Shown: positions 16,377 to 25,234 of the stretch, in pieces
Layout of the letters: each line of letters opens with the position of its first letter
How positions within the stretch are numbered: the first letter of the stretch is position 1
From: Arenibacter algicola
GTDB taxonomy: Bacteria > Bacteroidota > Bacteroidia > Flavobacteriales > Flavobacteriaceae
Reading direction: 5' to 3'
Assembly: GCF_018860365.1 (NCBI RefSeq)
Contig: NZ_JAHKPO010000014.1
Span: 496,001 to 560,000 of the forward strand
DNA length: 64,000 nucleotides
The notes under the pieces: generated by a model
What the model was told of the DNA's origin: nothing
The model's input: the letters and a program-made list of their open reading frames with translations, nothing else
The model's database searches: none
Translations under genes and position numbers: made by a program

Positions 16377-19300
16377 TTAAAAGTTAAACTGTACACCACA
16401 GCTCAGGTTTCGAATCGCGGGCAACACTTTTGCACCGGGAAATTGAGGGTCCAACCCTTTATAGTCCGTAATGGTAAATAGATTTTGAGCATGCAGGAAT
16501 ATTTTACAGGCACGTGCGGCATTGTTATGGAAAAGGGCCTTGGGCAGATCATAACTCAATGCCAGGGTCTTTAACCTTATAAAGGATGCGTCCCCGATAC
16601 CGAAATTGCTACTTTGGGCGTTGCGGTATGCCCTGAAGGCGGTGATGGATTGGGATGCTACTGGCCTTTCCGAATTTTCAATGGTACCATTTTGTACCTT
16701 GGAGTAATCCTTTGGGGAATTTCCAAACCTTCCCGGAGCGGAACTACCAGGGAGGTATCCGTCCTGCTTTACAAATTCCCATAAAAAAGTAAGGGAGAAG
16801 TTCTTAATCGTGATTTCATTGTTTATTCCTCCATAATATTCCCTTCCTAGATCAGTGACGATTATCCTATCGACATAATCATATCGACCATCTTCATTAA
16901 CGTCCAATACGCGTTGAAAACCAGTTTCCGTATCTATACCGTCATACTGGTACAACAGGGCTATGTTCAAAGGTTTACCAACCCTATATAAGTTACGGTA
17001 AGAAGTCTGTTCCAGATCCGGAAAGTCCAACAGTTTATTATCGGGAATTGTGAGGTTAAGGGATGTTCGCCAATTGAAATGGTCGGACCGTACAATAAGG
17101 GAGGACAATTCGAATTCCCAACCTGTATTTTGCACGGTGGCAGGCAAATTGGCCTGAACCAAAGAAAATCCGGTTGTTGCGGGAAGGGGATACCCCACCA
17201 ACTGATTGGAAGAACGGTTGCGGTACCAACTGGTTCCAAGGTTGACCCTATCCCTAAATAGGCCGAGTTCCACAGTGGCTTCCAACTTTCTATTGGACTC
17301 CCACGAATAATCTGGATTTCTCAGTCCTGTGGGATATAACCCTCCTGGGCCCGGTGTGGCCTCATAAGTATCCAAATACCCATAGTCGCCTATCTGATCA
17401 CTGCCAGTGACACCGTAACTGCCCCTAAACTTTCCGAAGGATAAAAAAGGAAGATTGTTCTTTATAAAATTTTCTTCAGAAAAGATCCAGGCTCCCCCTA
17501 TTGCCCCAAAATTTGCAAATCGCTTATCAGCTCCAAAACGGGATGATCCATCCCTTCTACCGGTAAGATTAATAAAGTACTTTGCATTCCAATTAAAACC
17601 AATACGAGCAAAAAGTGCATTGTATCTATAGGTTGGATTCTGATTTGAAGTTACCGTTACCCTATCTGCTGCGGCCAAATTTCCTATGAATTGCTCATCC
17701 GCATAGCCTGTTCCGATTATCCGCAAATCATTGTTGTTGCTTTGCTGAAATGTCAGCCCTACCAAGGCGTCCAATTTTGCTTTACCAACGCTAAGGTTAT
17801 GTACCAGTTGCGGCTCCAGGATCCATGATTTTCTTTTAGTGAAGGAATGTAGGGACCGATGGGATATCCTATCCCAAAGTGCTGGATCGTATGACCTTAT
17901 AGGTGTTTTAACTTTCTCTTCACTCTCAAGTGATGTGTACCCCATATTGGCCTTTAAAAGTAACCCGGAGGTCAATTCGTAAGATAGACCAAGGTTGGAC
18001 ACAAGATTATTGGCTTTGGCCCGGCTGCTATTGTTTAGTGTCGCCAAGGGGTTGGTCCAAGTGGAATTCTCCCAATTCAATTGGCCATCTGGGGTATAAA
18101 GTTCCGGTGCATTTGGAGAAAGGCTCAAAGCCAAATCCACATAATTGGTACTACTGAACAGATCGTTGTTATCTATACCATAGTTGAGGGATAGGTTCAT
18201 CCTGAATTTGTCATTTTTTGAGCGATGATCCAGGTTAAGCCCCACCGTTAATTTATCATAGTCAAAGTCTCCAGGAAAAACGTTCCCGGCATTGTGGTAG
18301 GATCCTCCCAAACGGAAGGACGTATTCTCAGTGCTGCCCGCTACCGCCAAATTTAAATTGGTCACTACTGCCGTACCACCGAACAACTCCTTTTGCCAAT
18401 CCGTATAGCTATCCTGATTCCATAGCAGGAGATCCCTTGCATTCACTTCCGTAGGCGTTACCCCATCATTATCAAACGCCTCCCTGCGCAAAGCAAGGTA
18501 TTGTTCCGTATTTAGAAGATCCATTGTGTTGGAGACCTTACCTATTCCAGAGTATAGGCGCACTTCCATATCAGTTCTTTTTTCATAGTTTTTGCCCCGC
18601 TTGGTTGTTATCAGTATTACTCCATTTGCTCCCCTGGAGCCATAAATAGAAGTAGCATCCGCATCTTTCAGGATTTCTATACTTTCTATATTGGAAAGGT
18701 TTAGGGTGTTTAAGGGATCCAAGCCCGTTAGGCTGGTCAATCCGCTAAAGCTATATATGGGACTGGAATTTATGGGTAGGCCGTCTATGATATATAAAGG
18801 GAGGTTACCATTGTCGTCCAAGGCATTGCGAAGACTATTCTGTCCCCTGATCCTTATGCTTGTAGCGGTTCCTGGAATAGCACTCTGCACCACCTCTACC
18901 CCTCCCATGCGCCCTTGAAGGGCCTCTAACGGACTAATAATAGGCTGTAGCTCTATTTCCTTAGCGGTGACCCTACTGATGCTCCCGGTGCGCTCCTTTT
19001 CCTTTACCGTATAATACCCGGCATTGACCTCCACCTCCTGAAGCTCGGTGATCTCGGACTGCATTTCTACGTCCAAGGTAGTCCTGCCCAATACGGGCAA
19101 TTCCCGCGTATGGTAGCCCAGATAGGAAAAGACCAGGATATCCCTATTGTTTACCAAAAGGGAGTACTCCCCATTGGCGTCGGTAAAGGTGCCATTACTG
19201 GTTCCCTTGATAAGCACATGCACCCCGGGCATGGGGCCGTAATTGTCGGTAACGGTACCGGAAATCTGGTGCTGTTGTTGGGTATCAAGGTTGGAAAAAG

Positions 19301-19412
19301 GATTAAAACAATGCCCATGGGGGAAATGGGCAAAGTAAGGTGGGGGAACAAGAAAGCAGATATATAGAAAACATAGGCGTATAACACCCCTGTACTCAAG
19401 ATTATTTTTCAT
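16377..19412 (-). CDS. SusC/RagA-family TonB-linked outer membrane receptor
   Basis: A full-length 1011-aa SusC protein. After an N-terminal export region comes a carboxypeptidase-like domain (about 48-130; SYLGYHTRELPV), then the plug with ALQGRMGGVEVVQSAIPGT and the signature ILKDADATSIYGSRGANGVI, and a long beta barrel ending in an aromatic residue (GVQFNF). It imports the SusD-captured ligand with TonB energy. The signal peptide is odd: the N terminus is rich in Pro, His and Phe around residues 22-36. No sigma/anti-sigma pair is adjacent. The M16 protease in the operon points to a peptide or protein substrate rather than a glycan. Confidence 0.94.
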   Translation of the reverse strand: MKNNLEYRGVIRLCFLYICFLVPPPYFAHFPHGHCFNPFSNLDTQQQHQISGTVTDNYGPMPGVHVLIKGTSNGTFTDANGEYSLLVNNRDILVFSYLGYHTRELPVLGRTTLDVEMQSEITELQEVEVNAGYYTVKEKERTGSISRVTAKEIELQPIISPLEALQGRMGGVEVVQSAIPGTATSIRIRGQNSLRNALDDNGNLPLYIIDGLPINSSPIYSFSGLTSLTGLDPLNTLNLSNIESIEILKDADATSIYGSRGANGVILITTKRGKNYEKRTDMEVRLYSGIGKVSNTMDLLNTEQYLALRREAFDNDGVTPTEVNARDLLLWNQDSYTDWQKELFGGTAVVTNLNLAVAGSTENTSFRLGGSYHNAGNVFPGDFDYDKLTVGLNLDHRSKNDKFRMNLSLNYGIDNNDLFSSTNYVDLALSLSPNAPELYTPDGQLNWENSTWTNPLATLNNSSRAKANNLVSNLGLSYELTSGLLLKANMGYTSLESEEKVKTPIRSYDPALWDRISHRSLHSFTKRKSWILEPQLVHNLSVGKAKLDALVGLTFQQSNNNDLRIIGTGYADEQFIGNLAAADRVTVTSNQNPTYRYNALFARIGFNWNAKYFINLTGRRDGSSRFGADKRFANFGAIGGAWIFSEENFIKNNLPFLSFGKFRGSYGVTGSDQIGDYGYLDTYEATPGPGGLYPTGLRNPDYSWESNRKLEATVELGLFRDRVNLGTSWYRNRSSNQLVGYPLPATTGFSLVQANLPATVQNTGWEFELSSLIVRSDHFNWRTSLNLTIPDNKLLDFPDLEQTSYRNLYRVGKPLNIALLYQYDGIDTETGFQRVLDVNEDGRYDYVDRIIVTDLGREYYGGINNEITIKNFSLTFLWEFVKQDGYLPGSSAPGRFGNSPKDYSKVQNGTIENSERPVASQSITAFRAYRNAQSSNFGIGDASFIRLKTLALSYDLPKALFHNNAARACKIFLHAQNLFTITDYKGLDPQFPGAKVLPAIRNLSCGVQFNF

Positions 19413-20012
19413 AATTTTGAAGATTAGATGAAACTTAGTTTTATTTAGTTAAGGCCTTCCAAACTTGTCGGTCAAACAGGGTTTGGGAGGCTATTTTTTG
19501 TATATGTTCTATGTCATAGGCAATGGATTTTATTGATTGAACATTATTATTCTTTAGAATATCGTAGTGTTTAACTTTTGATCCGTTGATTTTAGAGGTT
19601 CATTGATGATTTGTGTATTATTTCCATATCTACTTTCATTTTTCATTTCTTTTGCTCGGCCAAAAGAAACGAAACAAAGAAAAAGGCGCCTTCTCCGATG
19701 AATTTTTTCGACAACTAGGTCGAAAAACCGTAAGCGAAACTCCGCGTCGCTCATTAATTCGCTCCTGCTCCGGAGCTTTCGCTAACTATTCCGCGGATAA
19801 GGAATCTTGGCTACGCCAGCTGATGTAAAAAATTAAACACTTTCAGTACCAGGACTTATAAGATTTTCGTCATCTCAAAATCTAGGATCTGTGCAAAGTT
19901 GACCCTACTCCATTAGCTATTGGTAATACAGCTAGCGGGCAATGGGCTAACCTAAGGTTATAAGGCTGCTTTGTCGTTATTTGGCCGGATGCCAAAAATG
20001 TGTGGATCGTGG

Positions 20013-20125
20013 ATTATGGGATAAAAAGATTTTCGAGTTCCGGAAAAAAGGGTACGACACAAATCCCATAATAATGCAAAACCTATATTGGGTTCTTGGG
20101 CTTTTTGGTAAAGAGAATGTCGTAC
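20013..20125. repeat. Two interlocked perfect inverted repeats
   Basis: ATTATGGGAT (20013-20022) pairs with ATCCCATAAT (20063-20072), while GTACGACA (20052-20059), inside that span, pairs with TGTCGTAC (20118-20125). The order a-b-a'-b' is the topology of a pseudoknot if transcribed, or of two overlapping DNA palindromes. Confidence 0.55.
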
Positions 20126-20283
20126 ACGGTATGTTGCAATAATGTAGTAAGGTGCCTAGCGGCGGTTTTACCAATAAAGTTACATAAGCTGTGTTTCATA
20201 GCTCTTTTAGCCTTTTAATTACTACTTGCAAAACTTCTAAATAGAACAACGCTTGGCATAAAGTGGGCTGTAACTCACTTTAA

Positions 20284-20386
20284 GGTCCAAGATACTGGTT
20301 TAGTACACTCTGATAAGAAAACCCATGCCCCGGGTCATGGGCATCTTGCTTATCATCCCGTGCATTAAGTTACCAGTTTTTAGACC
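20284..20386 (+). ncRNA. Long nested hairpin ending in a T run; candidate structured RNA or terminator
   Basis: Nested pairings from outside in: GGTC/GACC, ACTGGT (20294-20299)/ACCAGT (20372-20377), CAC/GTG, TGATAAG/CTTATCA and CCCATG/CATGGG around a CCCCGGGT loop. The ACCAGT arm runs into TTTTT on the plus strand. No gene on the plus strand lies just upstream, so this may be the 3' end of a small RNA. No family recognised. Confidence 0.4.
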
Positions 20387-20546
20387 GGGAATCCAAGCGA
20401 CTGCTTCTAGACTAATTCAAACAAAGAAGAATCGCAAACATATGTTACTGAGACAAATATAAAAAAATAATTAATACGGTAAGATATATCATACCATAAT
20501 TTTTCTGCATAAATGAGACATTTAGCAAAAGATAAATAGAAGTAAG

Positions 20547-20831
20547 GTGACTGAAAAGGAAAAACTTGGAAAACATTTATTAAAACTTAGGGAAAAAATA
20601 TCGAGTAAAGATTATAATAAAGAACACATTTCTCAACAGGAACTCGCTGACAATAATATAGGGTTAACCAAACACTTAATAGGAACTGTCGAAAGAGGGG
20701 AAGCGAATCCTACATTAGATAAATTAATCTATTTAGCCAAGGCACTCAATCTAAAGGCAATAAATCTATTTGAAATAGATATTAACGTAGATAAGTATAT
20801 AAAAGAATTAGATAAAATAGATAATCTTTAG
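20547..20831 (+). CDS. XRE-family helix-turn-helix regulator
   Basis: A 94-aa single-domain regulator starting at GTG. The Cro/C1-type fold is visible as LGKHLLKLREKI, then ISQQELADNNIGLTKHLIGTVERGEANPTLDKLIYLAKALN, the usual recognition helix and ERGxxNPT motif. It is convergent with the AlbA_2/AbiTii-like gene. Such small XRE proteins are often found in restriction, toxin or defence loci, but a link with that gene is only positional. Confidence 0.85.
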   Translation: MTEKEKLGKHLLKLREKISSKDYNKEHISQQELADNNIGLTKHLIGTVERGEANPTLDKLIYLAKALNLKAINLFEIDINVDKYIKELDKIDNL

Positions 20832-20971
20832 ATTTAGACGTACAGTAGATATTGTGTTATATTAATTGCAGAAAGATAAATTTAGGCCAACTCGATTTTT
20901 ATTAATTGTCAAAGATGCCATTTTTGAAAGGTATATCGCAATTTATGTTATTCATTGTTGGCACCTTTTTA

Positions 20972-21925
20972 TTAAACGGACATCAATAGATCTATAGCCT
21001 TTTGACGAATATTTCTATACATCGTCCTAAAATCATCCTCGAAATAATAAATATATAAATCATATTTTTTATCCATTCCGAGAAGCCTTTGGGTGTCCGT
21101 TTTTCCTGTAGCAATGTTCGTTCCGCCACCTGCTGTAACTCTTTCTATATGTTCTTCTAATTGCGGAATTGAAAAAGGGATTAAAATTGGCGTATTAAAG
21201 AAAGACTCGTGTTCCTCCATTTCTTTTCTAACCATACTTTGGGTCACTTGAAAAAATTTCGGAGTAAAATTTGCATCCATATAGGAGATCATTACTTTGT
21301 GTACCCTATAATCAAATGCACCATCATCATTTGTTTTTATTCCTTGAATTTCGGCTGTGCAAAATTCTATTAAATGATCAAGCTTATACTTCTTACTCAT
21401 AAATAAAATATCTGCTATTATAGTAGATAATTTTTCTTCTTTCTGAGTTAATCGTCTTATTAAAATTGAAATTTCCTCAGTAACTGAGGTTGTTGTATGT
21501 TGCTCAGGCAAACTTCTTAACCAGTCATTTATTCTTATGACATCCATTCCAGTTGCCTCCGTATTTGAAGTCCCATTTCTGTAGTAAACAGAACCTGCTT
21601 TAAGACCTTTCAAATTTTTGGTTGGTGTCAATGGTAGATCAAATTTTTGAACTAGAAATTCCAATACTCCAAAAACTTTCTCCTGATGATTTATATGATA
21701 ATAGCTAAAGATTGGCTTGGGAAAAACATTACTGCTAACTTTTTGTTGTAAAGAAGCCTCATCTATATTTGCTTCAATTCCAATTAAGTCTAGTTTTCCG
21801 TTTTCTAATTCTTTTATACCAAAAACGATATATGAAGTTTCGTTTCTAATGGTATTTGAAAATGATATTACGTCTTTAATTAAGTGAGAATTTGCCTTTT
21901 GTTTCTCATTTTCGAAATCATACAT
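20972..21925 (-). CDS. AlbA_2 (Schlafen-type) ATP-binding/AbiTii-like protein, 5' end disrupted
   Basis: The reading frame from the first Met is 317 aa: a Schlafen AlbA_2-like domain (HLIKDVISFSNTIRNETSYIVFGIKE, then YYRNGTSNTEAT) and a C-terminal half resembling AbiTii (LTQKEEKLSTIIADILFMSKKYKLDHLIEFCTAEIQG). The frame stays open upstream of that Met and encodes NILLQSETSILDFKKK, which is the expected start of AlbA_2, up to about 21990, where the inverted repeat of an IS element begins. The native start codon therefore seems lost. The combination suggests an abortive-infection type defence protein, now probably inactive or expressed from a poor start. Confidence 0.7.
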   Translation of the reverse strand: MYDFENEKQKANSHLIKDVISFSNTIRNETSYIVFGIKELENGKLDLIGIEANIDEASLQQKVSSNVFPKPIFSYYHINHQEKVFGVLEFLVQKFDLPLTPTKNLKGLKAGSVYYRNGTSNTEATGMDVIRINDWLRSLPEQHTTTSVTEEISILIRRLTQKEEKLSTIIADILFMSKKYKLDHLIEFCTAEIQGIKTNDDGAFDYRVHKVMISYMDANFTPKFFQVTQSMVRKEMEEHESFFNTPILIPFSIPQLEEHIERVTAGGGTNIATGKTDTQRLLGMDKKYDLYIYYFEDDFRTMYRNIRQKAIDLLMSV

Positions 21926-22070
21926 TTTCTTTTTAAAATCAAGAATAGAAGTTTCTGATTGTAAAAGAATATTTTCAAAATCATTATGTAGCCTTACCCT
22001 TTTTGTAGCCTTCCCTAAAAATAGGACAGTATAAAATTCGAATTTATTAATTTTAAATTTTAACTGTCAC

Positions 22071-22337
22071 ATGAAGAAAAGCAAGTTTAGCGAAAGCCAG
22101 ATCATTAAGATTCTCAAAGAGATTGAACAGGGACGCGGAGTGCCCGAAGTTGCCAGGGAACTCGGCATCGACAAGAGTACCATTTACTATTGGCGCAAGA
22201 AATATGGTGGCATGGAAGTGGCCCATATGAAACGGCTGAAGGAGCTTGAGGATGAAAACCGCAAGCTCAAACAGATGTATGCGGATGTAAGTCTGGATGT
22301 ACGTATGCTAAAGGACGTACTGTCAAAAAAGTTCTAG
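22071..22337 (+). CDS. IS3-family transposase OrfA
   Basis: An 88-aa helix-turn-helix protein (SESQIIKILKEIEQGRGVPEVARELGIDKSTIYYWRKKYGGM) followed by a leucine-zipper helix (MKRLKELEDENRKLKQMYADV), standard for IS407-type OrfA, which binds the inverted repeats and dimerises with OrfB. An A6G slippery heptamer (22325-22331) just before the stop would allow a -1 frameshift into OrfB. Confidence 0.92.
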   Translation: MKKSKFSESQIIKILKEIEQGRGVPEVARELGIDKSTIYYWRKKYGGMEVAHMKRLKELEDENRKLKQMYADVSLDVRMLKDVLSKKF

Positions 22338-23209
22338 GGCCTTCCGACAAGAAGCACCGTACCAAATACCTACAAGAGGTGTATTCGGTCTGTGTATCGC
22401 GATCCTGCGAATTGATCGGGCTGGCCCGTTCCATGTGGTACTACCACACGCAAAAGGACGATACCGACGTCATCGATGCACTATCAAGATTGGCGGAAGA
22501 ACTGCCGACAAGGGGCTTTGAGGTGTATTACAAACGGCTTCGTCGAGAAGGCCATAAATGGAATCGAAAACGTGTACTGCGAGTCTATAGGAAGATGGGG
22601 CTAAAGTTGCGCAGAAAACATAAGAAAAGACTGCCCCCAAGGGAAAAGAACCCTTTGGATGTACCAACAATGATCAATGAGGTATGGAGCATGGACTTCA
22701 TGGCGGACGTGCTTTCGGACGGAAGAAAAGTAAGGGTGTTCAATGTTATGGACGATTGCAACCGTGAGGCATTGGCCATGGACGTAGGGCTTAATTATCC
22801 GGCCAGAAAGGTCGTGGAGACCTTGGAAAACTTGGAAGAGGAAATAGGTCTCCCAAAAACGATACGTTGCGACAACGGTCCGGAGTTCATCTCCAAGACC
22901 TTGGCCGAATGGTGCAAAAGGAAAAGGGTCGAACTAAGGTTCATTCAACCTGGAAAGCCCATGCAAAATGGTTATATGGAACGCCTGAACCGGTTTTATA
23001 GGGAAGATGTACTGGATGCATTGTGGTTCAACGATCTGCACCAGATAAGAACCCTGACCGATAAATAGAGGGAGGACTACAACAGGAAGCATCCCCACTC
23101 CGCTTTGGGAGGTATACCACCTAGGGAATACAAAGACCGTTTCGGGGAAGAATTCTTCCCCGAAACGACCAATATTAAAGAAAAATTGTTGAATTTAGAG
23201 ATGTCCTAA
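22332..23209 (+). pseudogene. IS3-family transposase OrfB, interrupted by TAG
   Basis: The DDE transposase reads on from the slippery site in the -1 frame. Numbered from the GTG at 22379, the catalytic residues are Asp106 (WSMDF), Asp165 (RCDNGPEF) and Glu201 (GYMERLN), with the 35-residue D-E spacing kept. The frame hits TAG at 23066-23068 where relatives have Trp, and then continues REDYNRKHPHSALGGIPPREY to a TAA at 23207. Only the C-terminal tail is lost, but that tail is conserved, so the element is probably immobile by itself. Confidence 0.85.
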
Positions 23210-23220
23210 AAAGGGTAAGG

Positions 23221-23478
23221 CTACAAATCCTCACTTTTCTTTGTACTGTAATATCCTAAACCACCTATTAATATAGCACCAACAAGTGTTACAAGTAAAA
23301 TTTTAGGTCCATATTTTTGATCTTCATATATTATACGACCTCTAACGCCAGGAGATAATAAATCGCCTTTTATTTCCTTTATTTCAATTTTTTCCTTTTC
23401 AGGTTCTATAAGAAAATAACCGCCTATCAGAATTCCGATAGCAAGCCAAATCACTAAAACCTGTTTATAATTTATCAT
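23221..23478 (-). CDS. Hypothetical two-helix membrane protein
   Basis: An 85-aa protein with two hydrophobic segments (VLVIWLAIGILIGGYFLI and ILLVTLVGAILIGGLGYY) flanking a charged loop. I recognise no family. The stop codon lies inside the IS terminal repeat, so the original C terminus may have been cut off by the insertion and replaced by SEDL or a nearby end. It is the last gene of the minus-strand accessory array. Confidence 0.5.
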   Translation of the reverse strand: MINYKQVLVIWLAIGILIGGYFLIEPEKEKIEIKEIKGDLLSPGVRGRIIYEDQKYGPKILLVTLVGAILIGGLGYYSTKKSEDL

Positions 23479-23524
23479 ATTTGAAGATGTTCAAAGAATT
23501 ATAATATGTTGTTTTACGTTATTT

Positions 23525-23751
23525 ACAACGCTTGAGCTAAGTGTAGTGCGGAGGAAAGGAAACTTTTCGTTTCTGTCCGCGCACTTAGCTAAAGCTTTTT
23601 GCCTGCCCGTACCTAACGGCTACGTTAGGGCGGGTTTAGTTTTATTTTTTTCTTGTCCAAAGCTTAATCTATAAGATTTAGCGACTTTATAAATATTCAC
23701 AGACCTTTAGGTTAGCCCTAAAGTCAGTATTGCGCTTATGTTTTGTTGGCA
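23525..23751 (-). repeat. Long palindromic intergenic repeat, copy A
   Basis: An imperfect palindrome downstream of the 214-aa gene. Outer arms are CAACGCTTGAGCTAAG and a matching CTTATGTTTTGTTGG; inside are CCTAACG/CGTTAGG and a core AATCTATAAGATTTAGCG then ACTTTATAAATATTC, which aligns with copies C, D and F. See findings. Confidence 0.6.
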
Positions 23752-23758
23752 AAAGTTT

Positions 23759-24403
23759 TCAATAGATTTTTATTGTGTCTAAAGTTTTGTTTAATTCCTC
23801 CTTTTGATGTAAAAATTCATCAGTAAAGCAGTTCTTAATTTCTTCTTTGATTCTGTTTTTTAAAGAACTATGAATGCTTCCTACTTCATTTAATTCTATA
23901 ATAAGGCCAGACATACCATTTTGTAAATCGTAGATATTAGAATTTTTATTTCCTCTTCTTATTATTTCTAAAAACGACTCAATATCATTTAATGTGTATT
24001 GTTCGTGAAAGGGATGATTTTTTAATCTTCTATAATCATAAACATCATTAAATCTTTCAAATCGTGAAGTATCTAATTTTCCATTAATGCGTTTTTCTAA
24101 AAAATCAGTTTTATAGTCTATTTTCTGCTTAGAATAAGTTAAGTCATTTATTTTATTCAAAGTTTTTTTATTCATTCTGATTACAATAAGAAAGAAGATT
24201 ATTAAAGTAATCAAGAACCATAATAAATTTATTCTAAAATTCAGCAAGTCTAGTGTCCATTGAATAGAAGAGTATATATTCAATCCTTTTAACATTCCAA
24301 AAATCACAGTGATAATCCAAACAGTTAGTGTTGCTACTAAAGTTGCAATTATCTGTATTTTAAGTGATTCATTCTTAAAATAACTTCCAATTTTCTTAAA
24401 CAT
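23759..24403 (-). CDS. Hypothetical membrane protein
   Basis: A 214-aa protein with two N-terminal transmembrane helices (about residues 17-38 and 60-77) and a long cytosolic, Lys- and Glu-rich C-terminal part containing RFNDVYDYRRLKNHPFHEQYTLNDIESFLEIIRRG. No recognised family. It is one of several single genes in the minus-strand array whose downstream gap is a long palindrome. Confidence 0.55.
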   Translation of the reverse strand: MFKKIGSYFKNESLKIQIIATLVATLTVWIITVIFGMLKGLNIYSSIQWTLDLLNFRINLLWFLITLIIFFLIVIRMNKKTLNKINDLTYSKQKIDYKTDFLEKRINGKLDTSRFERFNDVYDYRRLKNHPFHEQYTLNDIESFLEIIRRGNKNSNIYDLQNGMSGLIIELNEVGSIHSSLKNRIKEEIKNCFTDEFLHQKEELNKTLDTIKIY

Positions 24404-24472
24404 ATATTATAATTTCAATTTAAATAACAGTTATCAACTAGCTTTATTAAGGCCCATAGTTTACACAAGTTT

Positions 24473-25018
24473 TTATTCCACGAATTTCTTAATCATTCTA
24501 TTTTTAAAGTCTTCGTAAAATTCCCTTAATTTTATATAGTTAGGATTTTCAATTTCGCTCAAATTGTGTAATTCTGTGTTTAGGAAATCAGATAATTCAG
24601 ATACTTCCACAGAATTTTCGTCAGAGCGAGTGTACATTAAATATGCTGGAATTCTATGACCTCCAAAATCGTCGATTATATAATATCGTAAATCATTCAA
24701 AATTCCAGAGAAGAGGTAGTTTTCCAAACCTAAACCTTGGTTTCGTGATAATTTTAATCCCTCTTTGACTTTGTTTATTTCGGTAATGTAGGCCTGTATT
24801 TGGCTGTACATAGAGTTTTTAGCTTTTCTACTATACTTTTTATCTTCTATTTCTTGAAGTTCATTTATTTTTTCTGCAATTTCAGCTTCGACTAGATCGA
24901 GTTCTCGTTTAAATTCTACTACTTTGCCATCTCCATTCCAAACATCTATTTGTATTTCTAAAGTGTTCTTGGTTTTTTCTAAGTCAACCAATTTCTTTAA
25001 TAATTCTATTTCGCTCAT
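24473..25018 (-). CDS. Hypothetical coiled-coil protein
   Basis: The protein is 181 aa from the ATG at 25018; a TTG three codons upstream is less likely. The first 90 residues are strongly heptad-like coiled coil (LLKKLVDLEKTKNTLEIQ, then LVEAEIAEKINELQEIEDKK), followed by a mixed domain with LRYYIIDDFGGHRIPAYLMY. No signal or membrane segment, and no recognised family. It belongs to the accessory array and is followed by only a short gap. Confidence 0.55.
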   Translation of the reverse strand: MSEIELLKKLVDLEKTKNTLEIQIDVWNGDGKVVEFKRELDLVEAEIAEKINELQEIEDKKYSRKAKNSMYSQIQAYITEINKVKEGLKLSRNQGLGLENYLFSGILNDLRYYIIDDFGGHRIPAYLMYTRSDENSVEVSELSDFLNTELHNLSEIENPNYIKLREFYEDFKNRMIKKFVE

Positions 25019-25040
25019 TTTGTTCAAATTTGTGGTAAAG

Positions 25041-25222
25041 TTTTAGCTATGAATAGTAGGGGAGCAAACTAGCGTTTGCTTTCCGCCACGCACACAGCGA
25101 AATCTTTTGGTTTTGTTTTTTCTTTTTTTGTGTCAAAGCGAAATCCCAAAGATTTCGCAACCTCATAAAAATACGCAAACCTTGGCGTTTAAAACCTAAG
25201 CTCGTATTGTTTATAGGTTTTT
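25041..25222 (-). repeat. Long palindromic intergenic repeat, copy C
   Basis: Downstream of the gene ending at 25235 going left. It holds the perfect hairpin GCGAAATC (25138-25145)/GATTTCGC (25151-25158), preceded by another GCGAAATC at 25097, and outer arms TAGCTATGAATAGTAGGGGAGC against the complement of GCTCGTATTGTTTATAGG. Confidence 0.6.
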
Positions 25223-25234
25223 GTAAAAAGTTAT

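Larger units (their letters stand above)
19413..20546. other. 1.1-kb gene-free block rich in inverted repeats
   Basis: I see no convincing gene. The stretch 19640-19830 holds several hairpins (TTTTTCGAC/GTCGAAAAA near 19705, the palindrome GCTCCGGAGC near 19770, ATTCC/GGAAT near 19790). From 19890 to 20390 inverted repeats continue, including two crossing pairs and a long nested hairpin listed separately. The composition is unlike the flanking coding DNA. It could be a decayed mobile element, a structured RNA or cassette-boundary sequence. Confidence 0.5.
21987..23225 (+). mobile_element. IS3-family (IS407-group-like) insertion sequence with damaged orfB
   Basis: About 1.24 kb bounded by TGTAGCCTTACCCTTTTT at 21987-22004 and its inverted copy ending at 23225. 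A second partial terminal repeat (TGTAGCCTTCCCTAAAAATA) starts at 22004, so the left end looks doubled. It carries orfA and orfB in IS3 arrangement. No target duplication is visible on the flanks. Insertion lies at the 5' edge of the AlbA_2/AbiTii-like gene, and the right end overlaps the stop codon of the next small gene. Confidence 0.85.

Noticed and set aside
19613-19828. 71-aa ORF on the plus strand
   Set aside because: The sequence is made of overlapping hairpins and the translation is basic and low in typical protein features. More likely noncoding repeat.
20284-20386. attC site or IS200/IS605 end
   Set aside because: The arms lack attC core sites, and there is no transposase or subterminal tetranucleotide pattern.
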